Below are positions 50,813-63,600 of a stretch of DNA of 64,000 nucleotides, piece after piece. The first letter of the stretch is position 1, and the number at the start of each line of letters is the position of its first letter. The stretch spans positions 2,790,001 through 2,854,000 of the forward strand of contig NC_089547.1 of assembly GCF_040115645.1 (NCBI RefSeq), read 5' to 3'. The notes below the pieces were generated by a model that did no database searches, had not been told where the DNA came from, and worked only from the letters and a program-made list of their open reading frames with translations. Origin of the DNA: Euwallacea fornicatus (lineage: Eukaryota; Arthropoda; Insecta; Coleoptera; Curculionidae). Both the position numbers and the translations under genes were made by a program.

Positions 50813-51125
50813 ACACCACGGTGCCCGTTTTCCATGGTTCGATTTCTCTTCGATGCACTTGAAGAACATGATGATGGGTCGGACGCAGCCTGCGGAAGAG
50901 CGACGGAAGAAACAGCTGTTCGCGCGACCTACTGAAGACCAGTCTGTGGTCAGTCAGTCAGCAGGGTCGGCTCGCGGACCGGTGAAAGAAGAAATGGAAG
51001 AAGAAATGGCTCTGTCGACGAAGAAAGTGGGTCAGCTGTTCGAAGAAACATATCAGCGACTCTTCCCCTGCTGCGTGTTTGTCAATGGGCGAATTGCAGA
51101 GGCGGAGAGAGCTTATCAGATGGGC
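50813..51125 (+). CDS. Orphan coding-like exon, unidentified gene
   Basis: An open frame with distinctly higher GC than its surroundings begins after an acceptor-like TTGTTGAATAG and ends at a possible GGC-gtaggc donor, in phase 0. From the ATG at about 50853 it reads MHLKNMMMGRTQPAEERRKK, an acidic KEEMEEEMALSTKK stretch and FEETYQRLFPCCVFVNGRIA. I do not recognise the family. No continuation exon was found before AGO2 begins at 52412, so it may be an isolated exon of a gene with long introns, or a 5' exon of another + strand transcript. The composition argues for coding; the absence of neighbours argues for caution. Confidence 0.4.
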
Positions 51126-52411
51126 GTAGGCTCCTTTTTGATTTCATTATATATAAAAGTGTCCATGTAGTCGGTATGAATATTGAGATTTGCGATGGAA
51201 GTTCACTGATTGTGGCATACCTACATATGTATACATTTTCGTTTATGGTTTTAAATACTGTAACAGGTCCCACCTACAAAGCAGCTACGCAGCACATCCG
51301 CTTCAAGCATAAGATTTATCTATGAAGTTCTTCTTGTCACCCTCACACACATTCTAAATTCTCTTGAAATTTCTTTTTTCTCTAATCAATTTTTTTCCTA
51401 ATATTTCTAGATATTTGGCTGATCTGCCTTTGGATTTCTGTAAACCAAAGTAGGAATTTTTGGGGACACACATATCTCAGACTCGAAGCTACTATTACGT
51501 CAAAATAATTTCTCTTTCAAAAAGCAGTGGCGTAAAACATCCTTAAGTATAATAATTATAGAAAATATTCGTTCATTTTTCCTTTCAAGAATGACTCAAT
51601 TTTTTTCTAATTTGGCTAATCAGCCTCCGGTTTAGAGGCAACTCAAGCAGGGATTTTCAGACCGTAACTCAGGATAAATTTTACTATTCAGTTGGTACTC
51701 CCCTGACTTTGAAGCCCACAGAGCAGCGACTTTTAGGCTGTATTTCATATTTATTATTTGATTGGTTTGAAAAGCAAAGGAGTAACATAGGCCTAAATGT
51801 TATTCTCAGATTTAACCGAACCTAGGAGTAGGTTTACCGTTCCGGCAACCCCAATTGGTGCATGTGGCATCATTCCCAGAAAGTAAAACATGGAATCCAC
51901 AATAGAAGTCTTTCTAGTCCATAGCAAGAACTAAACATGCAGGTACCCATTTAAAAAATGACAATTTTAGTTAGCGCCGTATTTATGCTTTCATGGTGCC
52001 CTGAACAAGTCTTAATTTGTGTCTTATGTAAGTACATGTTTATTATGTAAAGATAAAGGGAAATTGACGATAATCTTGATTCATATTTAGTATCACAGAA
52101 TACAAATGGTTTATTGTTTTGTATATATGGATATTGCACAACTTTGGATACTATCACATCATGCCTACTTCATTGTTTAATTAAAGAAAGGTATGTTGTT
52201 ACATTTAGAAAATTTGTAATTTTCTTTGTTATGTGAATATAAGATAGTAAGATTAGATAAGTATCAATACAAATCGGATAAAACTGACAAAAATAACCAT
52301 TTTAATCATTTATGGCTGTATCATCTGTAGTGTTAGCAAGTAAATATTTGAAGAACATTATTAGACGAGGTACTTCTCACTTCCTTTATTCGATTCTAAA
52401 TTAAAAAAATA
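51126..52411. other. Upstream of AGO2, degenerate repeats
   Basis: Two related segments (TTTCTAGATATTTGGCTGAT near 51405 and TTTCTAATTTGGCTAATCAG near 51605) look like a diverged duplication about 200 nt apart. A CAGTGGCGTA word lies near 51524. No gene is recognised. The AGO2 promoter should be at the right end. Confidence 0.4.
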
Positions 52412-55400
52412 ATGGTCCGAAAAGGTAAGTTTTGCTGCTTAATACTCTTATGAGGATTATAAAATTAAATTATTGAAGGAAAGAAAAAAATAGAAAAAAA
52501 TATACCTGCATCTACGACCAGCAATGATTCTTCTCCGGTAACCCCTCAGACTCCGTCAGAGAGCAAAAATGTTTTCTCATCGGGATCTCAACCAAGAAGT
52601 CTCGCGGTACAAGAAAATCTTGAGAATCCGATATCTGATCGACCACATTGTCAACAGTTTAGAGGTCGGAATCAACTGCAAAAGGACAATCAAGGACCGC
52701 AAAAACAACCCTTCAATGCCTATTCTCATTCAACCAGTGCCAAAAGTTTAGGCGAAAGAAATAGTCCTTCGTCAGCAGATCTATCAAGAGAGTTTGAAGG
52801 GCAAAGTCCATCCTCCAGTCCTTGCCAAAAGCAAGAAAAATTGCAGGGACGACGTCCGGTTCAGGACGATAAATGGGGTAAAAGACAACCCTCGGGACAA
52901 TATCAACGACCTGGTTACGATGGACGACGGGATTATAAAGAATACCCACGAAGACAAGGTGGAAGTTATAACCGAGGAAATACAGAAATTCAACAGTGGC
53001 AGGAGTTCAGGGGTCAGCGATTTACTGAATCTCGAGAAAGGCCTCAGCCGCAACGGAGTATAAGCAGGTGAATATGCTCAGATAGTATTAACGGAAAAAG
53101 TGAAAACTAAACTAAAGCCAGAAACGTATCAGCCTAATCTTTAATCTTCTAAATCTAATCTAATTTTAATTAAAATATTTATTAGTTGTTCTTGGAAGAG
53201 AAAATATCTGAGGAATTTACGTAAATAGGGTTGGTATCAACATAATTTAATATTTGAATTTCACTAGTTTTACTAAAAACTTGCATTTCTACGGTACGCC
53301 ACTGTTTCGGCCATAGTTGGCGGCCAAAGGTTTCTTCTGCTAAATCAAAAACTCGCACCCCTATTTTATAAATATCAGAAGAGCACTAAGTTATTTTCCA
53401 AAAATGACTAGAAAAATTGCAAATACCGCGTTTTTGTAAAATTTTCTTGACTTCTTTCACTACCTCAACGCCACTGCTATGACCTTATTGTCAAATCACA
53501 AGTTTCTCCTTTGTGTAGCAAAAATTCACAACACTATAGCAAATATCAGGAGCGTATTAAGTTACCTCCTCAAAACGGAATTAAAAATGCATTCCAATGT
53601 TACCAAAGGTTTTCCTCTTCTATACACCATTAGTTTGAAAATTGTGTTGGAGCTCAAACTTTGTTGTGCGAAATCAAAAGTTCCTAATCCTGTTTTGTAA
53701 ATATCAGTATTGTACTAAGATTATTTTGCAGTTGATTTGCAACATTTTGCCACAAGATCACTTGCATTTCACCATCATCACCCTTTCGAAATCTAAAGAT
53801 TCTTCAATTTAACGAAGATTTCACTACCCTGGATTTCAAATATCAGGGGCGTACTGAGTTACATTTTCAAAACAAGATAATATTGTTTTTTCTCTTCAGG
53901 AGCTTCTCAAAGACGCCTCAAGCATGGGGCCAGCAACACATTTCTGAAGTCCCGAAAACTCCAATTAAAGAAGAAACTGCGTTGAAAAACAACCTGCAAA
54001 GAGCGTCTCACTCTGGAATCTCCACTGAACCATGTGGTCAAGGTAATAACGCCTTTTAAGTTGATTTTCCCACCTCTTCAAAAACGAATTTGGTGCAACC
54101 AGATGGAGAAGGTGGTGCAGACATTCCATTCGTTTACAAGAAGCCTGGTACTTTGGCTACTCAGAAAATTCAAGTGCAAAGCAACCACTTTGCCCTAAAT
54201 TTGGGCGACCTCAAAGAGGCCTATCAGTATGACGTCAAAATACAAGAAAACCAAACAGAAATTAAACAGGAACGAAATAACCAGTAGGTATTTGATACTC
54301 TTTTGACTACCGCCCAAAGCCAAACCTTATGCAGACAAAAAATGAGTGTAGTAAGCAGAAACAGAAAAGTAAAGGACAAAGATAAGCTCAAAGTAATGGA
54401 AGCGTTTCTGGCAAAGCACTTTCCAGGGAGATATCCTGCGTTTGATGGAAAAGCAATCATGTACGCTTCCAAGCCACTAGATCCGGATCTACATCATGTG
54501 ATAAACGATATGGATATTGTAATCTCAGACAACCGCGGAAACTCCAAAAGTTTCCACATTCAAGTTCAATGGGTGAAACTCCTGGATCTGAAGCCTCTGC
54601 CTTCAAGTAACGAGAGACTTGAGTTATCCTCAGTATCTGATAGATTCTCCTTTCAGCTCAAGAAACCCCAGTTCACTTTTTCAGAGACGTCCATCAGTGC
54701 ATTGAGGTGATATTCAAAAACGCCCCTTTAACCAGTTTCACCCAAATTGGCAGGGGTTATTTCCGGAAGCCTGAAAGGCAAGTGATTAACTTGGGATCAG
54801 GTATGTCAGGCAAATTAATCAGTTCCCATTTCAATTTTATACAATCCTGCAGGATTGGAGATGTACCATGGTTTTACCCAATCGGTTGTGATGGGGGGCC
54901 GATGGGAAAAGATAAGACCGCTGCTAAACATTCATCTGACTCACAAGGGGTTTTATAAAAACCAAGAAATATTGAAGACTTTTGTAGAAATTCTTAAAGG
55001 AACTGTTACATACGAGGAATTCACTGTTCATCATTTGAATAACTTAAACAAACGGCAATTACACATATTGAATGACTATATCGTGAACTTGAGGGTGTCT
55101 TATCAGGTGCCATCGTCTCCGAGGAAGACCTATAAAGTTAGAGAATTGGGTAAAAGTCCCATGAAGGAAAAGCTGAGCAATGGAACTACCATTTTCGAGT
55201 ATTTTAAGTGGGTATTCTTTAACACAGTAATCTTGTAAATAATGAAACTACGATTTTTTAACGTAGAAATCACAAAAAATACACCATACAATATCCAAAC
55301 ATTCCCCTACTGAAAGTCGGAGCAGTCAAGAGCAACATTATGATCCCTCCAGAGCTGTGTGTGGTTGAAAAAGACCAAGCAGCCAGCAGGAAACTTGACC

Positions 55401-58400
55401 ATTTCCTGGCAAGAAACTTAATTAAGGAGGCCTCTATTAATACTAAAAAGCACAGGGAAAATACAATGGAACGATTCAAGGAATCGAATTTCGATAAGAG
55501 CCACCATTTGAGGGAGTTTGACTTCTCTGTGAGTGCCCAACTTGAGGTGACTAATGCGCGAGTTTTACCGCCACCCTCGCTTGAGTATAACAACAAAGGT
55601 GAGTGAATAGTAATGACTCGTTTGATCGGAAATAAAATAGCTCCCCACAAGGGGATCCCCATTCACACGGTCTTCTTCATGAGAACCAAATCACTTGGTT
55701 TTGGTTTGAGAAAGGGTTATTCTAATCGAAATGGGAACTTATTAAAGTATACAGGGGTTCTAAAAAGGTTGTATCAAACTTAAGGAGGTTATAAAAGACG
55801 TTGCAGTGAACATTTTTGTATAGAAACCTCTAGCCAAAAATTAGTCGTTTTGACTTAAGAGTGATTTTCGTTCAAAAACGTAATGCTAGCTAGTTGATAG
55901 TAAAAGATATCGATATTTAATTCATTCTTATTAAAGATAACGCAAAAAAAAATAAAGATTGAAAGTGATCACCCCCAACCCGTTTACATATATTCATTCT
56001 TTGCACACTAAATCGCGCACTCATTGTAAGATGTGGGGATCTTGCTGCGTCAAAAAGGATCTGCCCCTCACAATTGCTTTTCGGTGGCTATAGAAATTTC
56101 ATATACCAGCGCTTTGTTGTAACCCCAGGGGAAAAAATCCAACGGGCTAAATCGGGATTTCGCGGTGGCCACTTGAAAGGTTCGTCTCTTGTGATTCATT
56201 GCCGATAAAAATGTGGATTTAGATTACTCAGTAAAGTACACGCAAAACGTGCGGGTTTCCCGTCATATTAGAACTACGTGCAACGTGGAGATAAGGAATG
56301 CAATTGATAAACTTTTATTAAGGGATAAAAAAGTGTTTATTATTATTCTATTCACTGGAAATGGATATTGAGGTCTTTTGAACACACTATACCTGCCTAG
56401 CAACTACCTAATATAGGTATAGTTATGAATGAATAAAAATCTATGAATTTTTTAGTTGTAGTCGAAGTCAATAATGGAATTTGGAAAAATGAGAAATTTC
56501 TGAAACCACAAAAGATATCAAAATGGGCGATCCTGAATTTGGATAGTAACATCAAAATGTACCAACTGGATACGTTTGTCAAGGAGGTAGGCTCCTTTGC
56601 CTGATGCTCTATTTTTTCTTTTCCTTATCTCTCTTATGTGTTCAGAAATGATACAACAAAAATTTATTCTTTTGCAGCTCAAAAAAACATCTAGATATAG
56701 CGGAACAACTTTCGAATGCCCATCACCAGACTATCTTAAACTAACCACTGACGGTAGCTTTGATTTTACATTGACGGACTTCGAAGAGTTTTTCAAAACG
56801 CACAAGACGAAGGGCTACAACATTATTTTCGTAGTTCTTCCAAGAGGGTTTATCGGCGATAGAGCGTATGCGAATGTTAAAAATGCGGCTGAGGTTTGTT
56901 CATCTGAATCACGTACTCTCGAACATGATTACGTTATTTTCGTATTTCTGCAGATTATAACTGGTTGTCTCACGCAATGCATAAAATCGAGCACACTTAG
57001 CAATATGAAAATTAGTACTGCAACGAACCTTTTGCTGAAAGATAATGGCAAACTGAATGGTACTAACTACAAATTTTCAGTTGATACTAAACCGCTCATC
57101 CTTAACGATGAAAAACCATTTATGCTTTTGGGAGCTGATGTGACACATCCTGGGCCAACCGCAGGTAAATCATTAAATAGCAATCATTGGTTACACCTTT
57201 AGGACCAATAGCATTCACTCTGACCTTGGTAGGGATGAATAACATAATTTCTTTTCTACCTACTTCATATGTGGTAAGTAATACATGAGCGTGAAGAACC
57301 TATACAGAATGATTGAAAACTATGAGATCAAACTTTTGGGGATTATTCGATGCAGTAATTGAAGACATTCGAGTATAAGAACCCATGTCCGGATATATCT
57401 CCCTACGGGGCTACGGCCTTATGATACTTTAAGACAGTTATATGCCAAAATGTTTTTATCGAATTTTAGTACGTTTAATTTTTTGTTTATTTGTGCAAAA
57501 TAACTTTACAGTAATTGTTGAAAATGATAATTGTGAATTTCGTTAGTTCGGATAACATTGGATTGGCAGAGGTGGTTCAGTTCTGTAGTTTCCTAAGTCA
57601 TCCGATCTAATACCTTTAGATTCCTTTTTATGGGGACACGTAAAGTCTCTAGTTTGTGAAATCCTAGAGGAAACCCAACAAGACCTGGTTGCATGAATTA
57701 CTGCGACATTTGAAGCCGTTCAAAACAATTATCAAATTTTTAGCTAAATCCACAAAAGCCATGTACGTCATCGCAGATCAAAATCATTGTTCCCCGAAAC
57801 TATTCCAAAAACTTTCGACTATACCTTTTTCCTATTACAGCAATTCCTTGCAGTATTGCAGCCACAGTCGCTTCTCACGATCCAACGGGCTTCCACTATA
57901 ACTTTAAGTTTCGCTTTCAAACACCCGGAATGGAGGAAATTCACGATTTCAAGAACATCGTGATAGAACATTTGAAGTTTTTCTACAAAAAGAATAATAC
58001 CAAGCCTGAAAAAATAATATATTTTAGAGATGGTGTGGCAGAAGGCCAATATTCTAAAGTCAAAGCAATAGAGTTAGCGGTGAGTTGGCCTAAGGCCCTG
58101 CAAAGTAGATTTTAAACGCTATTTGCATATTAGGGAATCATCAATGCTTGTAAAGAAATACAGAAGGATGGCTACGAACCGAAAGTCGCCTTTTTAGTGG
58201 TCCAGAAAAGGCATCACACTCGGCTATTTCCAGTCAACGATAATGACTCTGTAGATTTTAATTATAACGTCCCACCAGGTATGTTAAATCTATCACAGAA
58301 TCACCTTCCTTTAAGTCTAAATGCACTATTTTACCCTTTAGGCACGTGCGTAGACACAAATATTGTCAATCCTGGTTTGCAGAACTTCTACTTACTTTCT

Positions 58401-58904
58401 CATGCCAGTATTAAGGGAACTTCTAGGCCTACCAAATATACCACAATTTACGACGACTTAGATATGTCCAATGACGAAGTAAGACTTCTTTTCCGAATTC
58501 AGAGACTTGCAGTATCAGAATTTTTCATATTTCTAAACAGTCTGAATGAAAAGCATACTACTGCTATATGCACTTTCTGTCTATTCATGGAGAAATAAAA
58601 CACAGCTGTGATTATATGAATGTATCATTGTAGTTTCATACATTTCATCCATTTACAGAATTTTTGTTTTCAGATTGAAGAACTGGCTTACTACTTATGC
58701 CACATGTTCGCGAGATGCACTCGGTCGGTGAGCTACCCAGCCCCTACTTATTATGCCCATTTGGGAGCGTCAAGGGCAAAAGCCTATCTCCTGGCAGCAA
58801 TAAATAATAAAGAGGTGCTTGATTTTGAAAATATGGACTCCATAACGTCCAAATTGAAAGTGCAATCTCAAATTCTTGAAGAGAACCCCATGTTCTTTAT
58901 TTAG
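52412..58904 (+). CDS. AGO2: Argonaute 2, slicer-type siRNA effector
   Basis: Fifteen exons give 1112 residues: 52412-52424, 52479-53067, 53900-54042, 54103-54283, 54335-54606, 54657-54800, 54853-55207, 55267-55598, 56456-56586, 56678-56893, 56954-57164, 57841-58079, 58134-58278, 58342-58478 and 58674-58904. Residues 1-250 are a Gln/Arg/Pro-rich disordered tail, as in insect AGO2. N, L1 and PAZ follow, then MID (FVVLPRGFIGDRAYANVKNA) and PIWI. All four slicer residues are present: Asp854 (LGADVTHPG), Glu894/895 (PGMEEIHDF), Asp926 (YFRDGVAEGQ) and His1065 (YYAHLGASRA). The motif VVQKRHHTRLFP is intact. AGO2 loads Dicer-2 siRNAs and cleaves matching viral or transposon RNA in the cytoplasm. 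The tail and PAZ sequence favour AGO2 over AGO1 and PIWI. AATAAA lies near 58975. Confidence 0.96.
53285..53890. repeat. Degenerate tandem repeat in AGO2 intron 2
   Basis: The word AAATATCAG followed by about 5 nt and (G/T)TACT(A/G)AGTTA recurs at about 53370, 53541, 53699 and 53838, giving a period of roughly 140-171 nt. Each unit also has an AAATC-(A/C)AAA-TTCCT-like block upstream. The copies are well diverged. It fills most of the 832-nt intron. Confidence 0.55.
55960..56190 (-). mobile_element. Transposase fragment (IS630/Tc1-mariner superfamily) in AGO2 intron 8
   Basis: The - strand translates, with one frame change, to FKWPPRNPDL then PLDFFPWGYNKALVYEIS, followed further on by RVGGDHFQS. 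This is the end of the common insect WPPRSPDLTPLDFFLWG transposase family, including its characteristic C-terminal GDHF. Stops and the frameshift make it dead. No termini were identified. Confidence 0.75.
57540..57715 (+). mobile_element. Transposase fragment (same WPPRSPDL family) in AGO2 intron 11
   Basis: The + strand reads WIGRGGSVL, a stop, FPKSSDLIPLDSFLWGHVKS and EILEETQQDLVA, matching the consensus WIGRGGP..WPPRSPDLTPLDFFLWG. In-frame stops show it is inactive. It lies in the 676-nt intron between the exon with the first catalytic Asp and the next PIWI exon, and is oriented opposite to the fragment at 55960-56190. Confidence 0.78.
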
Positions 58905-59346
58905 GGTTATTCAATGAACGTGTTTTCATAGTTATACTTGAATTCATTCTATCAAAATTTGATTACATGTAAAATAATAAATTTTCAAAAGTACATACTA
59001 TAATACCGACTTAAAACTTATAAAAACTTACAAAAACATACTTCCTTCTCCTGTCCCCACTCAAGTGCTTCTACTAGGGCAGTAGAAACAAATTGTTTGT
59101 AATTGAATGCTTCAACTCTTAATTTATTGCAATAAAATAATAAAAAATGCACGATAGAGAAATTTCATGAAAAACCACAATAACAAACGATTTATTTTAA
59201 AGGATAAATTATATATTTATTGAAGCTGGATTCGAGTACCACCATTCAAAAGTTAACACTGAAGGCTTTTAATTCGCAATCCATTACGAGTGCTTCAAGT
59301 TCTAATTAAAACTAAAATTGATTTCCTTCTACGGCTCCTAAATTAT
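58905..59346. other. Convergent 3' region of AGO2 and CHCHD2
   Basis: AGO2 AATAAA near 58975 and CHCHD2 AATAAA (on the - strand) near 59213-59220 account for this stretch. No gene is seen. Confidence 0.6.
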
Positions 59347-60637
59347 TTATGCCACATCTGAAAGAAAAAAGAATTTTTTATTAGCAAACATTAGAAATAA
59401 ATCTTTAACGAGGATAAAATTAAGTCAATGGTTCACTAGATATTTGATTTTAAACTGATTATTAAAGTTAACCATGATGCAATTAAACAGAAAATTTATT
59501 TTCTGTGCAAAATTTTTACCATTTACACAGATGTAGGTGCAATGACTATGATGAAATTCAAAAACATATTAAAAAAACACTTACTGTTCCTGATTTTGCA
59601 TTGTTGGATAGCTTCATTGAATCCTTGGCACAAGGTCAAATCAGACTGGGTGGAGGCGCATTGCAAAAATTGTTTAATTTCCCAAGCGCAAGGACCAGTG
59701 GGCTCATTAGGTTGTGGTTGTCCATATTCTTGTATTGGGGCAGCCTGTTGTTGAGGAACAGCTTCATTGGATCCACCACTGAACATACCTTTACACAAAA
59801 AGGGAATGTTCAGTTTTCATCATCATGTCTATCATTTCCTCAGTCTTTTCTTTCATAAATTGCAAAAAACTCAAAACCATGGAAAAAATTCTTTAAGATT
59901 CATAATGAGCGGTACTTTTGCTTTGTATATTTGAATTTCTTGGCAATAACTCACCTGTTACAGCATGTCCAACTGTATGTCCAATAGCAGATCCAATGGC
60001 CACGCCACCAGCAGTGGCAGCCATCTGGCCGAAGAGGCCAGGGCCTTGAGATGGTGCTGGGGCAACGGGAGCTGCTTGGACTGGAGCTGGTGGATGAGGT
60101 GGAGCAGTCCTGGCTGGTAAAGTGGTCCTTAAAAATAGACATACCAAAAAATGTAAAATGAAAGTTAAAACGGAATAGATTTTCATTTAAATTTCTCATT
60201 GATGAGCTCAGCTGATGTACATTTTCATCCCAAGCTTCAAGCTCTATAATTTAACCTACATTTGGTCAACATAATGTGCTTGGTAATCCAAGAAAGCTCA
60301 TATGCTTCCAATTTTTAAATTGAGGAGCAAACCAAAAAATATAAATGACTAAGTGATTTGCACGGTGAAAAAGTTAGCAATGCAAGCTTTCTTTGTAATG
60401 CCATGTTAAGCTGTGTTAAAATAATGATTAAAAATGAACACTCCATGGATTCATAACAATTATTTACTTAAAAAATAATGGAATATTTTATCGTTACGCC
60501 CAATTATTCCTGAACAAAAAGAAACGTGGTTTTTGCTCAAAAATGGGGGACCAAATTTATATATTTTAGGTGTATTGTTAATGTTACCTTGAAGGTGCCG
60601 CTCTTGAGGGGGATGCCGTGCGTCCTCGTCTGGGCAT
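59347..60637 (-). CDS. Chchd2: CHCHD2-type twin CX9C mitochondrial protein
   Basis: Four exons, 60637-60588, 60127-59955, 59788-59585 and 59357-59347, encode 145 residues. The start MPRRGRTASPSRAAPSR is the basic N-terminus of the CHCHD2/CHCHD10 family. A Pro/Ala-rich segment and a glycine-rich hydrophobic stretch (GVAIGSAIGHTVGHAV) follow. The C-terminus is the CHCH fold with both CX9C motifs visible: CAWEIKQFLQC and CQGFNEAIQQC. The last exon contributes only three codons before the stop. The protein acts in the mitochondrial intermembrane space (cristae/MICOS, complex IV support) and can act in the nucleus under stress. It is convergent with AGO2. The final exon is small, but its acceptor (tttctttcag) is strong. 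Confidence 0.95.
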
Positions 60638-63600
60638 TTTCAATTAGTTTTTATCACAAATCGTAAATATTAAAAAAAAAATCTAGAGCTTTGTTTGTTA
60701 CGTAAAAGCACTGAATACGACTCAAATCGCACAATGTTTATGACAAGACAAATTGTTGACGTTTCTAGTAAAGGATCTTTAACGTCATGGCCACGCTGCC
60801 AATACTTAACGTGAAAGAGAATTAAATAAATTCGTTCAGTTAATTTTATTTAGGTACTCAGTATTAGCCCTTTCTTTAAACAATTATCCAAATTTGATTG
60901 GTCACTATTAGCTGAATTTCAAATATAGTTATAGTTGAATTGTGGTATTTCCGCATTGGAAAAAACCGCGACTGCTATGATAGTATATTTGTACACGAGG
61001 GATAAATATATTGATGTGGCAACATAGTAATTTTACGTCAGATTAAATAAATCGAGTCTTTCAGTATATGACTATTCTCGTTGCACTTATAAGAATCTGG
61101 TTTGTTAGAATGGGCGCAGATAAACGCCGTACGGTGATGTATAATTCATTATTTGTCACAACACAGGCCCGGGCTAAAAAAATTCGAACTATTTATTGGT
61201 TTCTCAATTAGGTATGGATATTCTTTGTTCCTCATTTTATTATTGATTATATTAATTCCTAAAACATTTTTTATCTCTAGAAAATATTCAATTAAAATTT
61301 GCAAGTTTCTTAAAGAAATATAGAATTTCCAAAATTATTTTTCCGACACGCTATTGATAATGATACGAAATTTCGATTAATCAATCATCTACCTGGGGTA
61401 GGTATTGTATTTGAAATTCATATTTAACTATTCCGATCCTGCGTTTGAAAACTAAAAGTGAATTGCGAAATGTTGCCAAAATTGATTATTGAGATCGGCA
61501 GACAGCAGAGAGACCAAAGTGCAAAGTTCTAATCTTGGTGTTTACGTATTATGTCCATCTGTAACAAAAGATTTTAGATACAAATATTTAAGATTAGCTA
61601 CAGTACTTAATCTCACATCATATGTACTGAATAGGTAATAATATTTACATTGATGTAGTTTGGTGCTTTGAATCGATGGTTGAACGTAATTTGCAAATTA
61701 CTGGTGGAATTACGAATGGAATTTTCTGTATTAGGTACTCTAAATCGGTGTTGGAATGTTATTTAGCTTCTATGCTATCCATACTTTTTACAATCCATGA
61801 CGCATTGCTGGAGAGATGATGAGTTTTATGAAAGGCGAAAAAATGGGAACAATTTTAGTGAAATATTGGCAATTTTTAGCTAAGTCCAGTCCGTTCTAGG
61901 CCATACAACGAAAAAATTACACAAAACCCTGGCTTTTAAAGAACGAATTTATTCGTTGAATATCATATTATGATCGCAAGGCTCATGTATAAGGCTTGAG
62001 GTGAAGCCCCTCATAAATGGCAGACTTTGGTGTTGAGTTTGTCTAATTCTATTTTCCCTTTTTTCCCTTGTCGTCGTTCGTTACTGTAATAGGTAATTTC
62101 TAAAATTTTAGGGTAATATTATGCAAAGATATAAGGTATTTTCTTTGCACAACTGAAATATTCGATCTTGGAACATGAAGCCATTTCAGTAGGTCTGTTT
62201 CAATTACGTCCATGCTACTCGTCTTCGCCGAGTTCTCGTGTGTGATCCATCTTAGTAAGTTTTGGAATGACTCGTTATTTATGTCTCCGTATTTGGAAAT
62301 ATTATTTTAATTTATCTATTTGCGTTGAAGAACTTCTTCCAACTCTCGCAGCTGCAGAACATGTAACTTGCATAAACTATCAGCATTTGCATTGCATCAG
62401 GGCGGAAGCTCAATGATCTTCATTTAGAATATGCGAATAAATTTTTAACAAAGAAACTCTTAACGAAAACTTCAAATAAAATGCTTAGTATATGCTACAG
62501 CTTCATTGCCCATTTACCAACCATTTCCTAAATACAATTGGAGCTTTATCATCGAGTACAGCGGTTCGTTCGTCCTGACCTAATTTGTACCTTATCGCTC
62601 GACGTTTCGCCATTTTGTCAGGGGAGAAACAGGATGTTTCCATCCACGCTCCAGTAATTGCTCGATTTGAACCTCGAAATTGTGTATTTGTGTTATCAAT
62701 TTCTGCCAAGTTCCTGCAGTAGAGTGGAACTAAATGGAAATTGATGAATGGAGATTTTCCTTTTTAAAATCTGAATCATTTGGCTGAGCGACAAACCTAC
62801 GCCTCGGAACCACCCGGACAAACGAAGTTCTAAATTGGATGCGAGCACAAAGGTATTTGTAAATAGGTTCGCGAATCATCTGTGTGCGGCAAATGGTTTG
62901 CGGTATGCTTTTCGCTGGTTTTTTCCCGAACACCAAAGGGAATGGCGAAAGCTCGTTTGCAAGGTGTAAGAGCCATTAGTTAGTGGACTCAGGAAGGATT
63001 TTAGCTTTATTATTTAACCGCTTATTCAAAATGAAGTGGCTCCAAAAAGAGCGTCTCCAGCTAAATAATGTTGATATTTGAACAAATTTATAAAGCATCA
63101 AGAACAAGAGAATGAAATCCCTCAAAATTCTCGTCGAACGTTCCGTTGGTCTAGGGATTCTTCGAAATCCGGAACCGTCAGATTCCTTTCGCCATGCCGA
63201 TCCATTTGTGGCATTACTCGCTGTTCGGCATAACGTGTCCCTGTAGCAAATTGTAATGGCTATGTAGCTGATGGTGCGTAAAAACATAATGAAGCGTCGC
63301 ACATCACCGTAAAATGAGGAAAAAATATTTTGTTTTCGCGTTTGAAACTTGCTGTGTGGTTGGTGCTCTTAACTCCCTACTCCGTCCATATAGCAACAGT
63401 GCGCGTTACATTTAATCAGCAGTACCTCATATGTTCGGTCCGATGGAACGACCAAATGTACATTGAGGGTAGAGAAACGAAATGTGCCGCGCTGCTTGAG
63501 GAACTAAATCGAATTCACTATAAACACGACATAATTAATAATAGGCACTATATCAAAGTGTTTTACTGGTCACTATCACCAACTGTATCCGACAACATTT

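Noticed and set aside
54285..54287. In-frame stop in AGO2 suggesting a pseudogene
   Set aside because: It sits in a 51-nt canonical intron (54284-54334). Splicing removes it and the whole gene then closes in frame.
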